Of a stretch of DNA of 64,000 bases, positions 54,405-62,916 are shown piece by piece. This stretch comes from JACKCP01 sp034007295 (lineage in GTDB: Bacteria; Desulfobacterota; Desulfobacteria; Desulfobacterales; JACKCP01). How positions within the stretch are numbered: position 1 is the stretch's first letter; each line of letters starts with the position of its first letter. A program made the position numbers and the translations under genes. The DNA is taken from positions 62,001 through 126,000 of the forward strand of contig JAVERC010000005.1 of NCBI GenBank assembly GCA_034007295.1. Reading direction: 5' to 3'. The notes under the pieces are model-generated. The model was not told where the DNA came from. It saw only the letters and a program-made list of their open reading frames with translations, and did no database searches.

Positions 54405-54431
54405 TAAAGTTTCTTGCAGTTTTACAGATTA
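54405..54431 (+). promoter_or_regulatory. Possible sigma28-type promoter of the chemoreceptor
   Basis: TAAA (54405-54408), a 15-bp spacer, then ACAGATTA (54424-54431), five of eight bases matching GCCGATAA. It ends 20 bp before the chemoreceptor ATG, with AGGGGG as ribosome site in between. A motility sigma factor would make biological sense, but the match is partial. Confidence 0.35.
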
Positions 54432-54451
54432 TAAATATTTAGGGGGAAAGA

Positions 54452-56518
54452 ATGAAATTTTTGAATAATCTCAAAGTTGGTCTCAGAATGGGAATTGGCT
54501 TTGGTCTTCTGGTAATAATAATATTTTTTATTGGTGCGTCCTGGTATATGGCAGCATCAAGCAATAAAAAAAATATAAATGAAATTGCCGAAGTAAGGCT
54601 TCCAAGCCTGGTATCAATTCTTGATATGGAATATGAATTTGAAAAGGTGGTCACAGCCCAAAGAACTCTTCTTAATCCTGAAAATGATATTGAAACAAGA
54701 AATGCTCAATATAAGGCTATTACTGAAGCAAGAAATAAATATTCTAATGCAATAGATGAGTATTTGAAACTTCCCCAGACTTTTGAAGAAAAAAAAGAAT
54801 GGGATCAGTTTATGACTCATCTTAAAGAATGGGCTGATGTAAACAACAGCTTTCTTTCACTAGCCAAGGATCTTGACAAAACAGGAATTTTAAATCCAAA
54901 GGAGCTTATGAGCAGAATTCAGATGTTCAGGGGAGGTCATAGTGAACTGATGAACAAGGCTTTAATGCTTATTTTTGAGGGCAGGGAGTTTTCTGGCGGA
55001 GAAGATTATCAGTCTTGCAATTTTGGGTTTTGGCTTTCGGATTTTACGACCCCAAATCAGGTTCTGACAAACCTAATCAATGATATTAAGCCAAACCATG
55101 TAAAGTTTCATCAGGCAATAGGAAAAATAAAGGAAGCTGTTAAAAACGGTGATAAAGAAACTGCCTTAAAAATTTTTGATGAAGAAATGAGTGCCTCATC
55201 AAAACTTGTATTTGAAGGTTTTGATTCTATAATTGATGAAACATTTAATGCATTCACAATTCAGGAAGAAATGTCAAAACTTGCCATGCTTGAGGTCTTG
55301 GAAAAACAGGAAAAAACCCTGGGACATTTGGATGCAGTAAGCAAAATAAATTTAGATCTTGCAAATAATCAGAAAAAAATTGCAAATGTAAAAGCTGATT
55401 CAAATATGAGATTTTCTTTGTTTTCCCTTTTTACAGGTTTTATTCTTGCAGTTATTTTTGGTTTTATTGTTACAAGAAGTATTCTCACACCTTTAAGACA
55501 GAGTGCAAAACTTTTTAAAGCAATATCAGAAGGTGATATGACCCAGAATATTCCAAAGGCACTTTTGGCTCAAAAAGATGAGCTTGGAGATATGGGACGC
55601 CAAATTGATGAAATGACAAAGTCTTTGAGAAAAGTTTTTTCTGATCTTGGCAAGGGAGTAAAAACCCTGGCATCTTCGTCAACTGAACTTTCAGCTGTTT
55701 CAGACCAGACAGCACAAGGAGCAAAGGAATCAAGTAAAAGTGCTGAAACAGTTGCAGCAGCAGCTGAAGAACTAACAGCCTCAGCTGGTTCAATGGTTCA
55801 TAAAATGGAAGATTCAGCAGGGAATCTTAATTCTGTTGCATCAGCAATGGAGCAGATGACTTCAACAATTTCTGAAATTGCAGCAAATACTTCAACGGCA
55901 AATCAAAGAACAGAAGAATCTGTAAAACAGATTGAGCGTTTTGCAAAAGTAATGAAGGAGCTTGGAGATGCCGCAGATCAAATAGGTAAGGTTACAGAAA
56001 CAATAAGTAATATTTCGGATCAGACAAATCTGCTTGCACTTAATGCTACTATTGAAGCAGCAAGAGCTGGAGAAGCAGGAAGAGGGTTTGCTGTTGTAGC
56101 AGGTGAAATAAAAGAGCTTGCATCTCAGACAGCTGAAGCAACTAAAGATATTAGTCTTAGAATAGGCGGTATTCAGGAAGCTGCTCAAAGAGCCGAAGCA
56201 GATGTTAACGGAATTGTAAAGGGGATTGGACAAGTAGACGACATTGTTTCTGCAATAGCTTCTGCAGTTGAGGAACAGACATCTGCAATAGGCGAAGTAA
56301 GTTTAAATGTTAATAATGTATCTGCTATGGTAAATGAGGCAAGCAACCAAAGCAGCGAAATGAAAAACGTGTCAGAAGAAATTTCAAGGGATATGTCATC
56401 TGTAAGTGCATCAGCTGTTCAGGTTGAAGGTGCAAGTGCTCAGGTTCAGCAGACAGTTCGTGAACTTTCAAATCTTTCCGAGGAAATTCAGGAGATGATT
56501 ATGCAGTTTAAAGTATAA
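54452..56518 (+). CDS. Methyl-accepting chemotaxis protein with CZB-like sensor domain
   Basis: A 688-aa chemoreceptor. TM1 spans about 12-34 and TM2 about 322-345, with a large periplasmic domain between, then HAMP and a cytoplasmic signalling hairpin (ATIEAARAGEAGRGFAVVAGE near 535-555). The periplasmic domain contains a chemoreceptor-zinc-binding pattern: H163, C189 in SCNFGFW, and H216/H220 in NHVKFH. CZB domains are usually cytoplasmic, so this location is unusual. Expected ligand is zinc or an oxidant acting on it (inference). Confidence 0.92.
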   Translation: MKFLNNLKVGLRMGIGFGLLVIIIFFIGASWYMAASSNKKNINEIAEVRLPSLVSILDMEYEFEKVVTAQRTLLNPENDIETRNAQYKAITEARNKYSNAIDEYLKLPQTFEEKKEWDQFMTHLKEWADVNNSFLSLAKDLDKTGILNPKELMSRIQMFRGGHSELMNKALMLIFEGREFSGGEDYQSCNFGFWLSDFTTPNQVLTNLINDIKPNHVKFHQAIGKIKEAVKNGDKETALKIFDEEMSASSKLVFEGFDSIIDETFNAFTIQEEMSKLAMLEVLEKQEKTLGHLDAVSKINLDLANNQKKIANVKADSNMRFSLFSLFTGFILAVIFGFIVTRSILTPLRQSAKLFKAISEGDMTQNIPKALLAQKDELGDMGRQIDEMTKSLRKVFSDLGKGVKTLASSSTELSAVSDQTAQGAKESSKSAETVAAAAEELTASAGSMVHKMEDSAGNLNSVASAMEQMTSTISEIAANTSTANQRTEESVKQIERFAKVMKELGDAADQIGKVTETISNISDQTNLLALNATIEAARAGEAGRGFAVVAGEIKELASQTAEATKDISLRIGGIQEAAQRAEADVNGIVKGIGQVDDIVSAIASAVEEQTSAIGEVSLNVNNVSAMVNEASNQSSEMKNVSEEISRDMSSVSASAVQVEGASAQVQQTVRELSNLSEEIQEMIMQFKV

Positions 56519-56713
56519 CCTAAATTGAGCGTTTCATATTTTTAAATCAACAAATTCTCAATGAATCAAGCTTATTATATTTAAAAATATGAAACCTGCG
56601 AGCTTTCCAATTTTGCTGCATCTACGGCGTTAAATTGCATCACGCATAGCAAAGCAAAAGCCTGATACAATTTGTACTTATATGCAGCAAACTTGAAAAT
56701 CGATCAATTTAGG
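56519..56713 (+). repeat. R2/R3 composite repeat
   Basis: A 195-bp element with perfect 10-bp terminal inverted repeats CCTAAATTGA (56519-56528) and TCAATTTAGG (56704-56713). The R3 part is an inverted pair GAGCGTTTCATATTTTTAAA / TTTAAAAATATGAAACCTGC (56527-56600). The R2 part (about 56601-56702) holds AAATTGCATCAC, CCTGATACAATTTG and TATGCAGCAAACTTG. It starts directly after the chemoreceptor stop codon. Confidence 0.75.
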
Positions 56714-56736
56714 TATAAGTATAATAAGCCAAATTA

Positions 56737-56765
56737 ATTAAAAAATATAAAACCCTTAATTCAGG
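56737..56765 (-). repeat. Solo R3 end
   Basis: ATTAAAAAATATAAAACCC followed by TTAATTCAGG matches, in reverse, the left end of the composite (CCTAAATTGAGCGTTTCATA...). It lies 24 bp after the full composite, as though a second copy had been truncated. Confidence 0.5.
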
Positions 56766-56789
56766 TTAGATTAAAAATTTATAGTTTTC

Positions 56790-56829
56790 CAATATCGGAC
56801 AATAATTGTTATTGTCCGATATTGTTTTC
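56790..56829 (+). terminator. Palindromic terminator downstream of the chemoreceptor
   Basis: CAATATCGGACAATAA (56790-56805) pairs perfectly with TTATTGTCCGATATTG (56809-56824) around TTG. TTTTCT follows. It is either an intrinsic terminator or, given its perfect symmetry, an operator. Confidence 0.75.
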
Positions 56830-56877
56830 TAGTATCAAAATAAAAAAAACTTTTTTAATTAAAAATTTATTATTAAT

Positions 56878-56920
56878 TAGTGATTGGCCGAAAAAAAAGA
56901 CCATTTTCGTTCAGCAAATA
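56878..56920 (+). repeat. R1 repeat, internally deleted mini-copy
   Basis: TAGTGATTGGCCGAAAAAAAA joins directly to GACCATTTTCGTTCAGCAAATA. The left terminus is fused to the right terminus at an A-tract, so its deletion endpoint differs from the other two mini-copies. Confidence 0.7.
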
Positions 56921-57035
56921 ATTAAGGTTATTATGTAAAATATAAAATAATGTAAGGTTTTATAATTAGGTTATCTAAAAATGGAGTTTTTCCTTAAATT
57001 TAAAATTGCAGCAAAAATTCAGGGGGTTTTTAGTC

Positions 57036-58652
57036 GTGAAAAAAAAAGGTTATGGGATTGGCATTGACACAGGCGGAACTTTTACAGATTCAGTTTTGAA
57101 AAATCTTGAAACCGGTGAAATCGAGTCTTTTGCAAAAGTTCCAACTACGCATTTTGATCTTGGAAAAGGAATAGAAATCTGTCTTGATTTTTTATTTAAA
57201 GATAAAAATATAGAAAAAGATCAAATAAAAATCATTGGTGTTTCAAGCACACTTGCAACAAATGCAGTTGTTGAAAACAAAGGAGGGGATACAGCTCTTT
57301 TTATTATAGGAATAGAAAAACATATGGAGCTTCCAGTTGCTGGATTTAAGTTTATAGATGGAGGTCATGATGTTTATGGAAATGAAGTTACTCCCCTTAA
57401 TATGGAAGCACTAGTTGATGGGATAAGCTTTTTCAGAGGAAGGGTTGATTCTTATGCTGTTGTATCTTCAATGAGCTTTGCCAATCCTTCCCATGAGCTT
57501 GTTGCAAAAAAGGCAATAAGCCTTATGGATAATAAACCTGTTTATATTTCCTCTGATGTAAGTTCAGCTCCAGGTCTTGAAGAAAGAGCTGCAACTGCTG
57601 TTTTAAACGCAAGGCTGATGCCTGTAATGGAAGGTTTTATCAAAGGGTTAAAAAAAAGTGTTGAAAAATATGCAGATATCAAAACTTTAAAAATTATTGA
57701 CGGAGCAGGTGGTTTTTTAGATTTTGAAGAAGCGGTTGAACGCTCGGTAAAAACATTTGGAAGCGGGCCTGCTTCAACTGCATATTTTGGTGCTATGAAT
57801 GCTGAAAATGCACTAGTCTGCGATATAGGGGGAACGACAACAGATATTTTGCTGGTAGAGGGGAAAGAGCCTGTTACAGACAGTACAAGCAGAATAGGAG
57901 ATCTAGATACCCATGTAAAAACAGTAAGAATGAAAACAATAGGGCTTGGAGGTGACAGCAGAATAGGACTTGATTTAAGAAAAAATCTTTTTATTGGGCC
58001 AAAAAGAGTTAATCCGCTTTGTTTTGCAGACAATATTTTAGATCCTAAAGACTGGATGAATTATTTTGAAAGTGATGTTTTATACAGTCTTTTGGATAAT
58101 GAAAATATAAATGATGAAATAAGAGATTGTTTCAGAGGGAAGGATTTTCTAACAATTAATGACTTTTATAGAATTATGGGCAAAGGAGAAAAGACAAAGG
58201 AAAGAGTTGAAGATTTTGTGAATAGAGGATTTTTGAATGTTTTTGGGTTTACTCCAACTGATGTTTTGTGCGTTTTAGATAAAATCAAAGCTCCATTTGG
58301 GTTTAAGTCAGATGCTGCTGCAATAATTCTTTCAAAGGAACTAGGCATTTCTGTAATTGAACTTTGTGAAAAATTACTTGGAATGTTTGAGGACAAAATT
58401 GTTGATTCAGCTTTGGAATTTCTCACTTCTCATTATTCAGGAAAAAGAATTAAGGAAGTTTTTCCTGACTGGAGAAATAATAAATATATAAAAATTGAGT
58501 TCTCTTCTAAATTTCCAATAGTTGGAGCAGGAGCAGCTGCAGATCATTTTCTTGTAGGAGTTGCCGAAAAACTGAAAACGAAACTAATCCTCCCAAAATA
58601 TCATGAAGTCGGAAATGCTGTTGGTGCTTTAAATATTACTCTAATTCATTAG
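57036..58652 (+). CDS. Hydantoinase/oxoprolinase subunit A-like protein
   Basis: A 538-aa protein of the ASKHA-fold hydantoinase A/5-oxoprolinase family. The N-terminal phosphate-1 motif is GIGIDTGGTFTDS (about 6-18), the second nucleotide block is VCDIGGTTTDILLVEG (near 265), and an adenosine-type GAGAAADHF lies near the end. A GTG start at 57036 is supported by AGGGGG nine bases upstream. The partner subunit (hydantoinase B/HyuB) is not adjacent, so it may act alone or with a distant partner, possibly activating or hydrolysing a cyclic amide or a corrinoid-related substrate. The reaction cannot be assigned. Confidence 0.85.
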   Translation: MKKKGYGIGIDTGGTFTDSVLKNLETGEIESFAKVPTTHFDLGKGIEICLDFLFKDKNIEKDQIKIIGVSSTLATNAVVENKGGDTALFIIGIEKHMELPVAGFKFIDGGHDVYGNEVTPLNMEALVDGISFFRGRVDSYAVVSSMSFANPSHELVAKKAISLMDNKPVYISSDVSSAPGLEERAATAVLNARLMPVMEGFIKGLKKSVEKYADIKTLKIIDGAGGFLDFEEAVERSVKTFGSGPASTAYFGAMNAENALVCDIGGTTTDILLVEGKEPVTDSTSRIGDLDTHVKTVRMKTIGLGGDSRIGLDLRKNLFIGPKRVNPLCFADNILDPKDWMNYFESDVLYSLLDNENINDEIRDCFRGKDFLTINDFYRIMGKGEKTKERVEDFVNRGFLNVFGFTPTDVLCVLDKIKAPFGFKSDAAAIILSKELGISVIELCEKLLGMFEDKIVDSALEFLTSHYSGKRIKEVFPDWRNNKYIKIEFSSKFPIVGAGAAADHFLVGVAEKLKTKLILPKYHEVGNAVGALNITLIH

Positions 58653-58715
58653 TTCTTGGCTAAAAAGCATGATTTTTAGTTCACCTGCTTTTTAGTGAGT
58701 TTTTTACTGTAAATA

Positions 58716-58795
58716 AACGGCAAATTGCATCAGACATAGCAAAATTACAGCCTGATACAATTTGCCGTTATATGCAGCAAATTTGAAAATCGCTG
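58716..58795 (+). repeat. R2 repeat copy, palindromic
   Basis: AACGGCAAATTGCATCAG (58716-58733) is nearly complementary to CTGATACAATTTGCCGTT, and the segment ends TATGCAGCAAATTTGAAAAT. It matches the R2 part of 56601-56702 (AAATTGCATCA, CCTGATACAATTTG, TATGCAGCAAA). The R3 part is missing. It lies between two convergent genes and may double as a terminator. Confidence 0.7.
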
Positions 58796-58805
58796 AAATC
58801 AGTTT

Positions 58806-60848
58806 TTATGAGTTTTCGTTTCCCTGAAGCATTTCATCATGTTCCTCCATATTCCAGGGCAGAACTCCTGGTGAAATATGAAGAAAATGAAGATATTTTT
58901 CAAACTGGTTTAATATGTCATCTATTATCTGGCTTTTGTCATAGCCATAAATATCGTATGACTGGCCGCCTCTTCTTAGAAAAACTTCAGCTCTGTAATA
59001 ATGGCGTGATTTACTTTCCTTGGGCGGAAGTTCGGGATAGGCAAATTCTGGCATAAGATATTCACATAAACGAATATCATAAAGGAAATCAACCATGTCA
59101 TTTCTTTTTACTTCAATGTAGGCACGGTAATTTTCATTATCAAGGGTAACTTCTGCATCCCATCCCTTTGACTTTAATTCGTCCTTAACATGATTCATGC
59201 TGAGCATTACTTCACCCTTAATAAAATCTATTACTTTGGTTTGATTGGGGAAACGTATAAGGCCGGCAAGTCTTGCTCTCCAGCCTCCTTTACCACCCTC
59301 TGAGTTTTGTCTAAATCTTTGCATATGACTTTGGAGACTTACTTCTGTGTGGCTTTCAATTACTAAAGCCCGCCACATGCCAAGTGCTGCAATAAGCATT
59401 ATTACTGCAAATGGAAGTGCAGTAGCTATAGCCATTGTCTGCAAAGCCTTGAGTCCTCCTGCCATTAAAAGAGCTGACGCAACCACACCTTCAGTCACAG
59501 CCCAGAAAGAACGGTGCCATACAGGGGAATCATCATTTCCACCAGCTGAAAGAGAATCAATAACAAGAGAACCTGAGTCTGATGATGTTACAAAAAAAGT
59601 TATGATTAAAAATACTGTGAGTACTGACACTACAGATGTGAATGGCAGAGCTTCATACAATTTGAAAAGAGCAAGTGCATGATCTGACTGAACATGGTTA
59701 ATAAGTTCATGGTAGCCTTCATTCATAATAAGGTGAAGAGCTGTATCTCCAAATATTGAAAACCATAAAAAAGTAAATAATGAAGGCACAAACATTACTC
59801 CAAAAACAAATTGACGTATTGTACGGCCTCTGCTGATTTTAGCTATGAATAAACCTACAAATGGTGCCCAGGCTATTGTCCATCCAAAAATAAATAGAGT
59901 CCAGTTTCCAATCCAGTCGCTTCTTACATATGCCTGAAGGTTGAATGTTCGTTCAATTATGTTGTTGAGATAACTTCCTGTGTTTTGTAAAAATGTTTCA
60001 AGAATAAAAATTGTAGGCCCGACAACAAAAACAAAAGTCATCAAAATAATTGCAAGAATCATGTTCAAGATTGAGAGGTTTTTTACACCCTTGTCCATTC
60101 CTGCAAGAACAGAACAAAGTGCCATTGCCGTTATTATTGCAATTGCTGTTATCTGAACCCAGGTTGCAACAGGTATTTTAGGTATTAGATAATTTATTCC
60201 GGCATTTATTTGTGCAACTGACAATCCAAGTGTTGTTGCAACTCCAAAAAGAGTTCCAAGAATTGCAAAAACATCTACTGCATGGCCTATTGGGCCGTGT
60301 ATTTTATCACCAACAATTGGATAAAGTGCCGAACGCATTGAAAGGGGCAGTCCGTGACGGAAGGCGAAATAGGCAAGAACAAGACCTACAAGTCCATAAA
60401 TTGCCCAGATATGGAATCCCCAATGGAAAAAAGCAATCTGCAATGCAAGCTTGGCTGAATCTATGCTTGCCGGTGCTCCCTGTGGGGGAGAGGCATAATG
60501 AAGAACAGGCTCGGCAACTCCGAAAAATAAAAGTGCAATTCCATAGCCTGCGGAAAAAAGCATGGCAAACCAGGCTGGAAAACTGTATTGAGGTTCAGCA
60601 TGATCGGGGCCAAGCTTAATGTTTCCCCATTTTGATACAGCAACAAGTACAAAAAAAACAAGAAAAATTGCAACAGACAGCATATAAAACCAGCCAAAAT
60701 TTGTTGTAATAAAAGACAATATTGATGCAAAAAAATTTCCTGCAAGTGAAGGATTGCTGATAGTTCCAAGTACAATCAGAAAAATTACAAATACTGCCGG
60801 AAGAAATACCGGCAAAAGAATAGTGTCGTGCCACTTTGGTTTTTCCAT
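58806..60848 (-). CDS. BCCT family betaine/choline/carnitine transporter
   Basis: A 680-aa inner-membrane secondary transporter with about 12 hydrophobic segments between residues 10 and 500. The family signature is around GWTIAWAPFVGLFIAKISRGRTIRQF (about 318-343, in part), with the aromatic FHWGFHIWAIYGLVG region near 140 lining the substrate path. A long soluble C-terminal tail (about 500-680) resembles the osmosensing extensions of BetT-like carriers. It probably imports glycine betaine or choline as osmoprotectant or methyl source. Monocistronic; no catabolic gene is next to it. Confidence 0.93.
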   Translation of the reverse strand: MEKPKWHDTILLPVFLPAVFVIFLIVLGTISNPSLAGNFFASILSFITTNFGWFYMLSVAIFLVFFVLVAVSKWGNIKLGPDHAEPQYSFPAWFAMLFSAGYGIALLFFGVAEPVLHYASPPQGAPASIDSAKLALQIAFFHWGFHIWAIYGLVGLVLAYFAFRHGLPLSMRSALYPIVGDKIHGPIGHAVDVFAILGTLFGVATTLGLSVAQINAGINYLIPKIPVATWVQITAIAIITAMALCSVLAGMDKGVKNLSILNMILAIILMTFVFVVGPTIFILETFLQNTGSYLNNIIERTFNLQAYVRSDWIGNWTLFIFGWTIAWAPFVGLFIAKISRGRTIRQFVFGVMFVPSLFTFLWFSIFGDTALHLIMNEGYHELINHVQSDHALALFKLYEALPFTSVVSVLTVFLIITFFVTSSDSGSLVIDSLSAGGNDDSPVWHRSFWAVTEGVVASALLMAGGLKALQTMAIATALPFAVIMLIAALGMWRALVIESHTEVSLQSHMQRFRQNSEGGKGGWRARLAGLIRFPNQTKVIDFIKGEVMLSMNHVKDELKSKGWDAEVTLDNENYRAYIEVKRNDMVDFLYDIRLCEYLMPEFAYPELPPKESKSRHYYRAEVFLRRGGQSYDIYGYDKSQIIDDILNQFEKYLHFLHISPGVLPWNMEEHDEMLQGNENS

Positions 60849-61212
60849 CTAGGTATCTCCTTAGATTTAACTTTAATAAGCTAATCAAAAGTATAGTTTA
60901 TCTCTGTTTTTATTAAGATAATCTGATAATTAAAATTTCGGTTTAAATAATAAATATCAAATTTATTATTATTTGGGTAGTTAAAATGAATTTTGGTTCA
61001 GTATATATTTCAGGGTTTTGAATGTAACTAATTTGAATTTTTATTAAATTTTAAAAAAAATAAATAGGATTGACCGAAAACCAGGATTTTTTGTTCAGTT
61101 GATGATAATGAAATTTTAATCTGTGCATCATGGTTATTTTGACGATTAAAATTTGAATCCGATCCATAAACTGATAAAAAAAACGGTTTTCGTTCCAGCT
61201 AGTGATTTGTCT
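60849..61212. other. 364-bp intergenic region with an R1 copy
   Basis: Between the flavoprotein unit and the BCCT gene (both minus). It holds a full R1 copy at 61065-61201 and AT-rich sequence that must include the BCCT gene's upstream neighbourhood. No other structure is recognised. Confidence 0.55.
61065..61201 (+). repeat. R1 repeat, diverged full copy
   Basis: A 137-bp copy: left end TAGGATTGACCGAAAACC and TTTTTTGTTCAGTTGATG, middle GACGATTAAAATTTGAATCC, right end ACGGTTTTCGTTCCAGCTA. More divergent than the 43.7- and 49.1-kb copies. It ends 12 bp before the stop codon of the flavoprotein. Confidence 0.78.
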
Positions 61213-62904
61213 TTAACTAAGTCCAAGAGTTCCCTTTGGATTCATAATGTGATTTTCATCAAAATAATTTTTTACATTCTTAAAAAATTCAAATTCATTT
61301 TCTCCAATATGATTTTTAAATAAATGAGCCATCATTCGGCCAATTCCGTGGTGATGGGATAAAGATCCGCCTGAAGCATCTATTTTTTCAATTATTTTTC
61401 TTTGAAAATTAAGATATTCCTCTTTTGAACTGAATTTTCCAATGAAAATAAAGTACAGATTTGTTCCCTGTGGATAAAAATGAGAAGAGTGGGTCATGCA
61501 TATTGTTTTTGGCCGGGATTTAACAAAATTTCTTACTTTTGTATGGACTTCATGAAGATTTGACCATTTTACACTTGTTTCCAGAGTGTCAATATATATG
61601 CCAAAGTCATTTAAGTCTTCCCTCATATATGGATCGCTATATCTGCCGTGTTCCCACTTTGAAACGGGATAGCCTGTAAGATACATTCCATTGAAATTCT
61701 TTGCTGTTTTTTTTATATTTTTTAATACTGCCTTTGAATATGATTTTAATCCTTCTGTGTGTCCTATTAAAAGGCATCTTTTCATTGGAAAATACCCTTT
61801 GAGTTTCATGAAAAAATCAAGTGGAGTACCTTCAATTCCATAAAGCTTAAGTCCGACATCTGTTTCTTCTTCATCTGAAATTCTAAAAACTGCAGGAACT
61901 CCTCCTTCAGACTGGGTTATTTCACGGCAGGCTTCAACAGCCTCTTTCCATGAAGGAAAAATAAATGAGAATTTTTTCCTGTTTTCAGGCATGAATCTGA
62001 AAACTTTCAGCTTTAATTCCACAAGTATTCCAAAAACTCCCTCGCTTCCAAGAAAAATCTGGCCAATGTCTGGTCCTGCAGCACTTGCAGGGAAGTCTGC
62101 TGTTTTGATTATTCCTTTTGGGGTAATATATTCCTGGCTTATTACAAGGTCTTTTGCATCCCCGTAATATGTTGAAGCCTGGCCAGAACCAAGGGTTACA
62201 ACCCAGCCTCCTGCTGTAGAATATTCAAATGACTGTGGGAAATGCCCGCAGGTATATTTTCTTTTTGAATTAAGAACTTTTGGTGCATTATTCAGAATTC
62301 TCTCAAGATCAGGTCCAAAAATTCCAGGTTCCACAGTAATTGTCTGATCTGTTTCATTGAATTCCTTAATCCTGTTCATATGTGTTGACATTACAATTGT
62401 AACTCCGCCTTCAGAGCATTTGTGCCCAATAGTTACGGACGAACCCCCTGAAAAAACATGGATCGGGATTTTATTGGAGCTGCAAATATTTATAATTTTA
62501 GAAATGTCATTTTTGCTTCTTGGATGAACTGCAATGTCTGTTATATTTTCAATTTTTTTTTCTCTTAAATCAATTGCTTCTTCAAGGGTTTTGCCATTGG
62601 AGTATTTTACTCTTGAATAAATGTCAGACTCTACATTTTCTTTTCCAAGGATGTAAATTAACTTTTCAATCACTTCCTTTTTAATGTTAATTTCTTTTTC
62701 ACCCTTTATTTCATCATTGCCTGTATCTGAAGCAGGCCTAAAAAAATCTTTGTCACTCAAAGAAAATGTTTTTTTTATAAGTGAGTAAAGCCTTTTGTTT
62801 GGGTGTTTAAATTCACTTGGATTTCCCCACTTGAATATTGATCTGTAGCTGTTTTTTTCGGGTGGATTATTTATCCATTTAGGCTCAAAGTTATTTTTAT
62901 TCAT
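61213..62904 (-). CDS. FAD-binding oxidase, alkyl-DHAP-synthase-like
   Basis: A 563-aa flavoprotein with a PCMH-type FAD-binding domain (about 110-290; FSGGSSVTIGH, GIFGPDLERIL, STAGGWV) and an FAD-oxidase C domain. The C-terminal SHHHGIGRM (about 518) is the histidine motif of alkyldihydroxyacetonephosphate synthase, which installs ether bonds in lipids; the same fold also serves lactate and glycolate dehydrogenases. It lies 12 bp after an FGGY kinase gene that would phosphorylate a polyol such as glycerol. A link to ether lipid or polyol metabolism is inferred, not shown. Confidence 0.86.
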   Translation of the reverse strand: MNKNNFEPKWINNPPEKNSYRSIFKWGNPSEFKHPNKRLYSLIKKTFSLSDKDFFRPASDTGNDEIKGEKEINIKKEVIEKLIYILGKENVESDIYSRVKYSNGKTLEEAIDLREKKIENITDIAVHPRSKNDISKIINICSSNKIPIHVFSGGSSVTIGHKCSEGGVTIVMSTHMNRIKEFNETDQTITVEPGIFGPDLERILNNAPKVLNSKRKYTCGHFPQSFEYSTAGGWVVTLGSGQASTYYGDAKDLVISQEYITPKGIIKTADFPASAAGPDIGQIFLGSEGVFGILVELKLKVFRFMPENRKKFSFIFPSWKEAVEACREITQSEGGVPAVFRISDEEETDVGLKLYGIEGTPLDFFMKLKGYFPMKRCLLIGHTEGLKSYSKAVLKNIKKTAKNFNGMYLTGYPVSKWEHGRYSDPYMREDLNDFGIYIDTLETSVKWSNLHEVHTKVRNFVKSRPKTICMTHSSHFYPQGTNLYFIFIGKFSSKEEYLNFQRKIIEKIDASGGSLSHHHGIGRMMAHLFKNHIGENEFEFFKNVKNYFDENHIMNPKGTLGLS

Positions 62905-62916
62905 AATTTTTCCCTT

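Larger units (their letters stand above)
56714..57035. other. Intergenic region before the hydantoinase-like gene
   Basis: It holds a solo R3 arm, a strong palindromic terminator, a mini R1 copy and the ribosome site of the next gene. No coding frame is seen in the 322 bp. Confidence 0.6.

Noticed and set aside
57542..58033. 163-codon minus-strand frame opposite the hydantoinase-like gene
   Set aside because: Mirror of the conserved nucleotide-binding region; no ribosome site.
13572..61201. CRISPR array
   Set aside because: R1 copies are kilobases apart, palindromic and in both orientations, with no regular spacers or cas genes.
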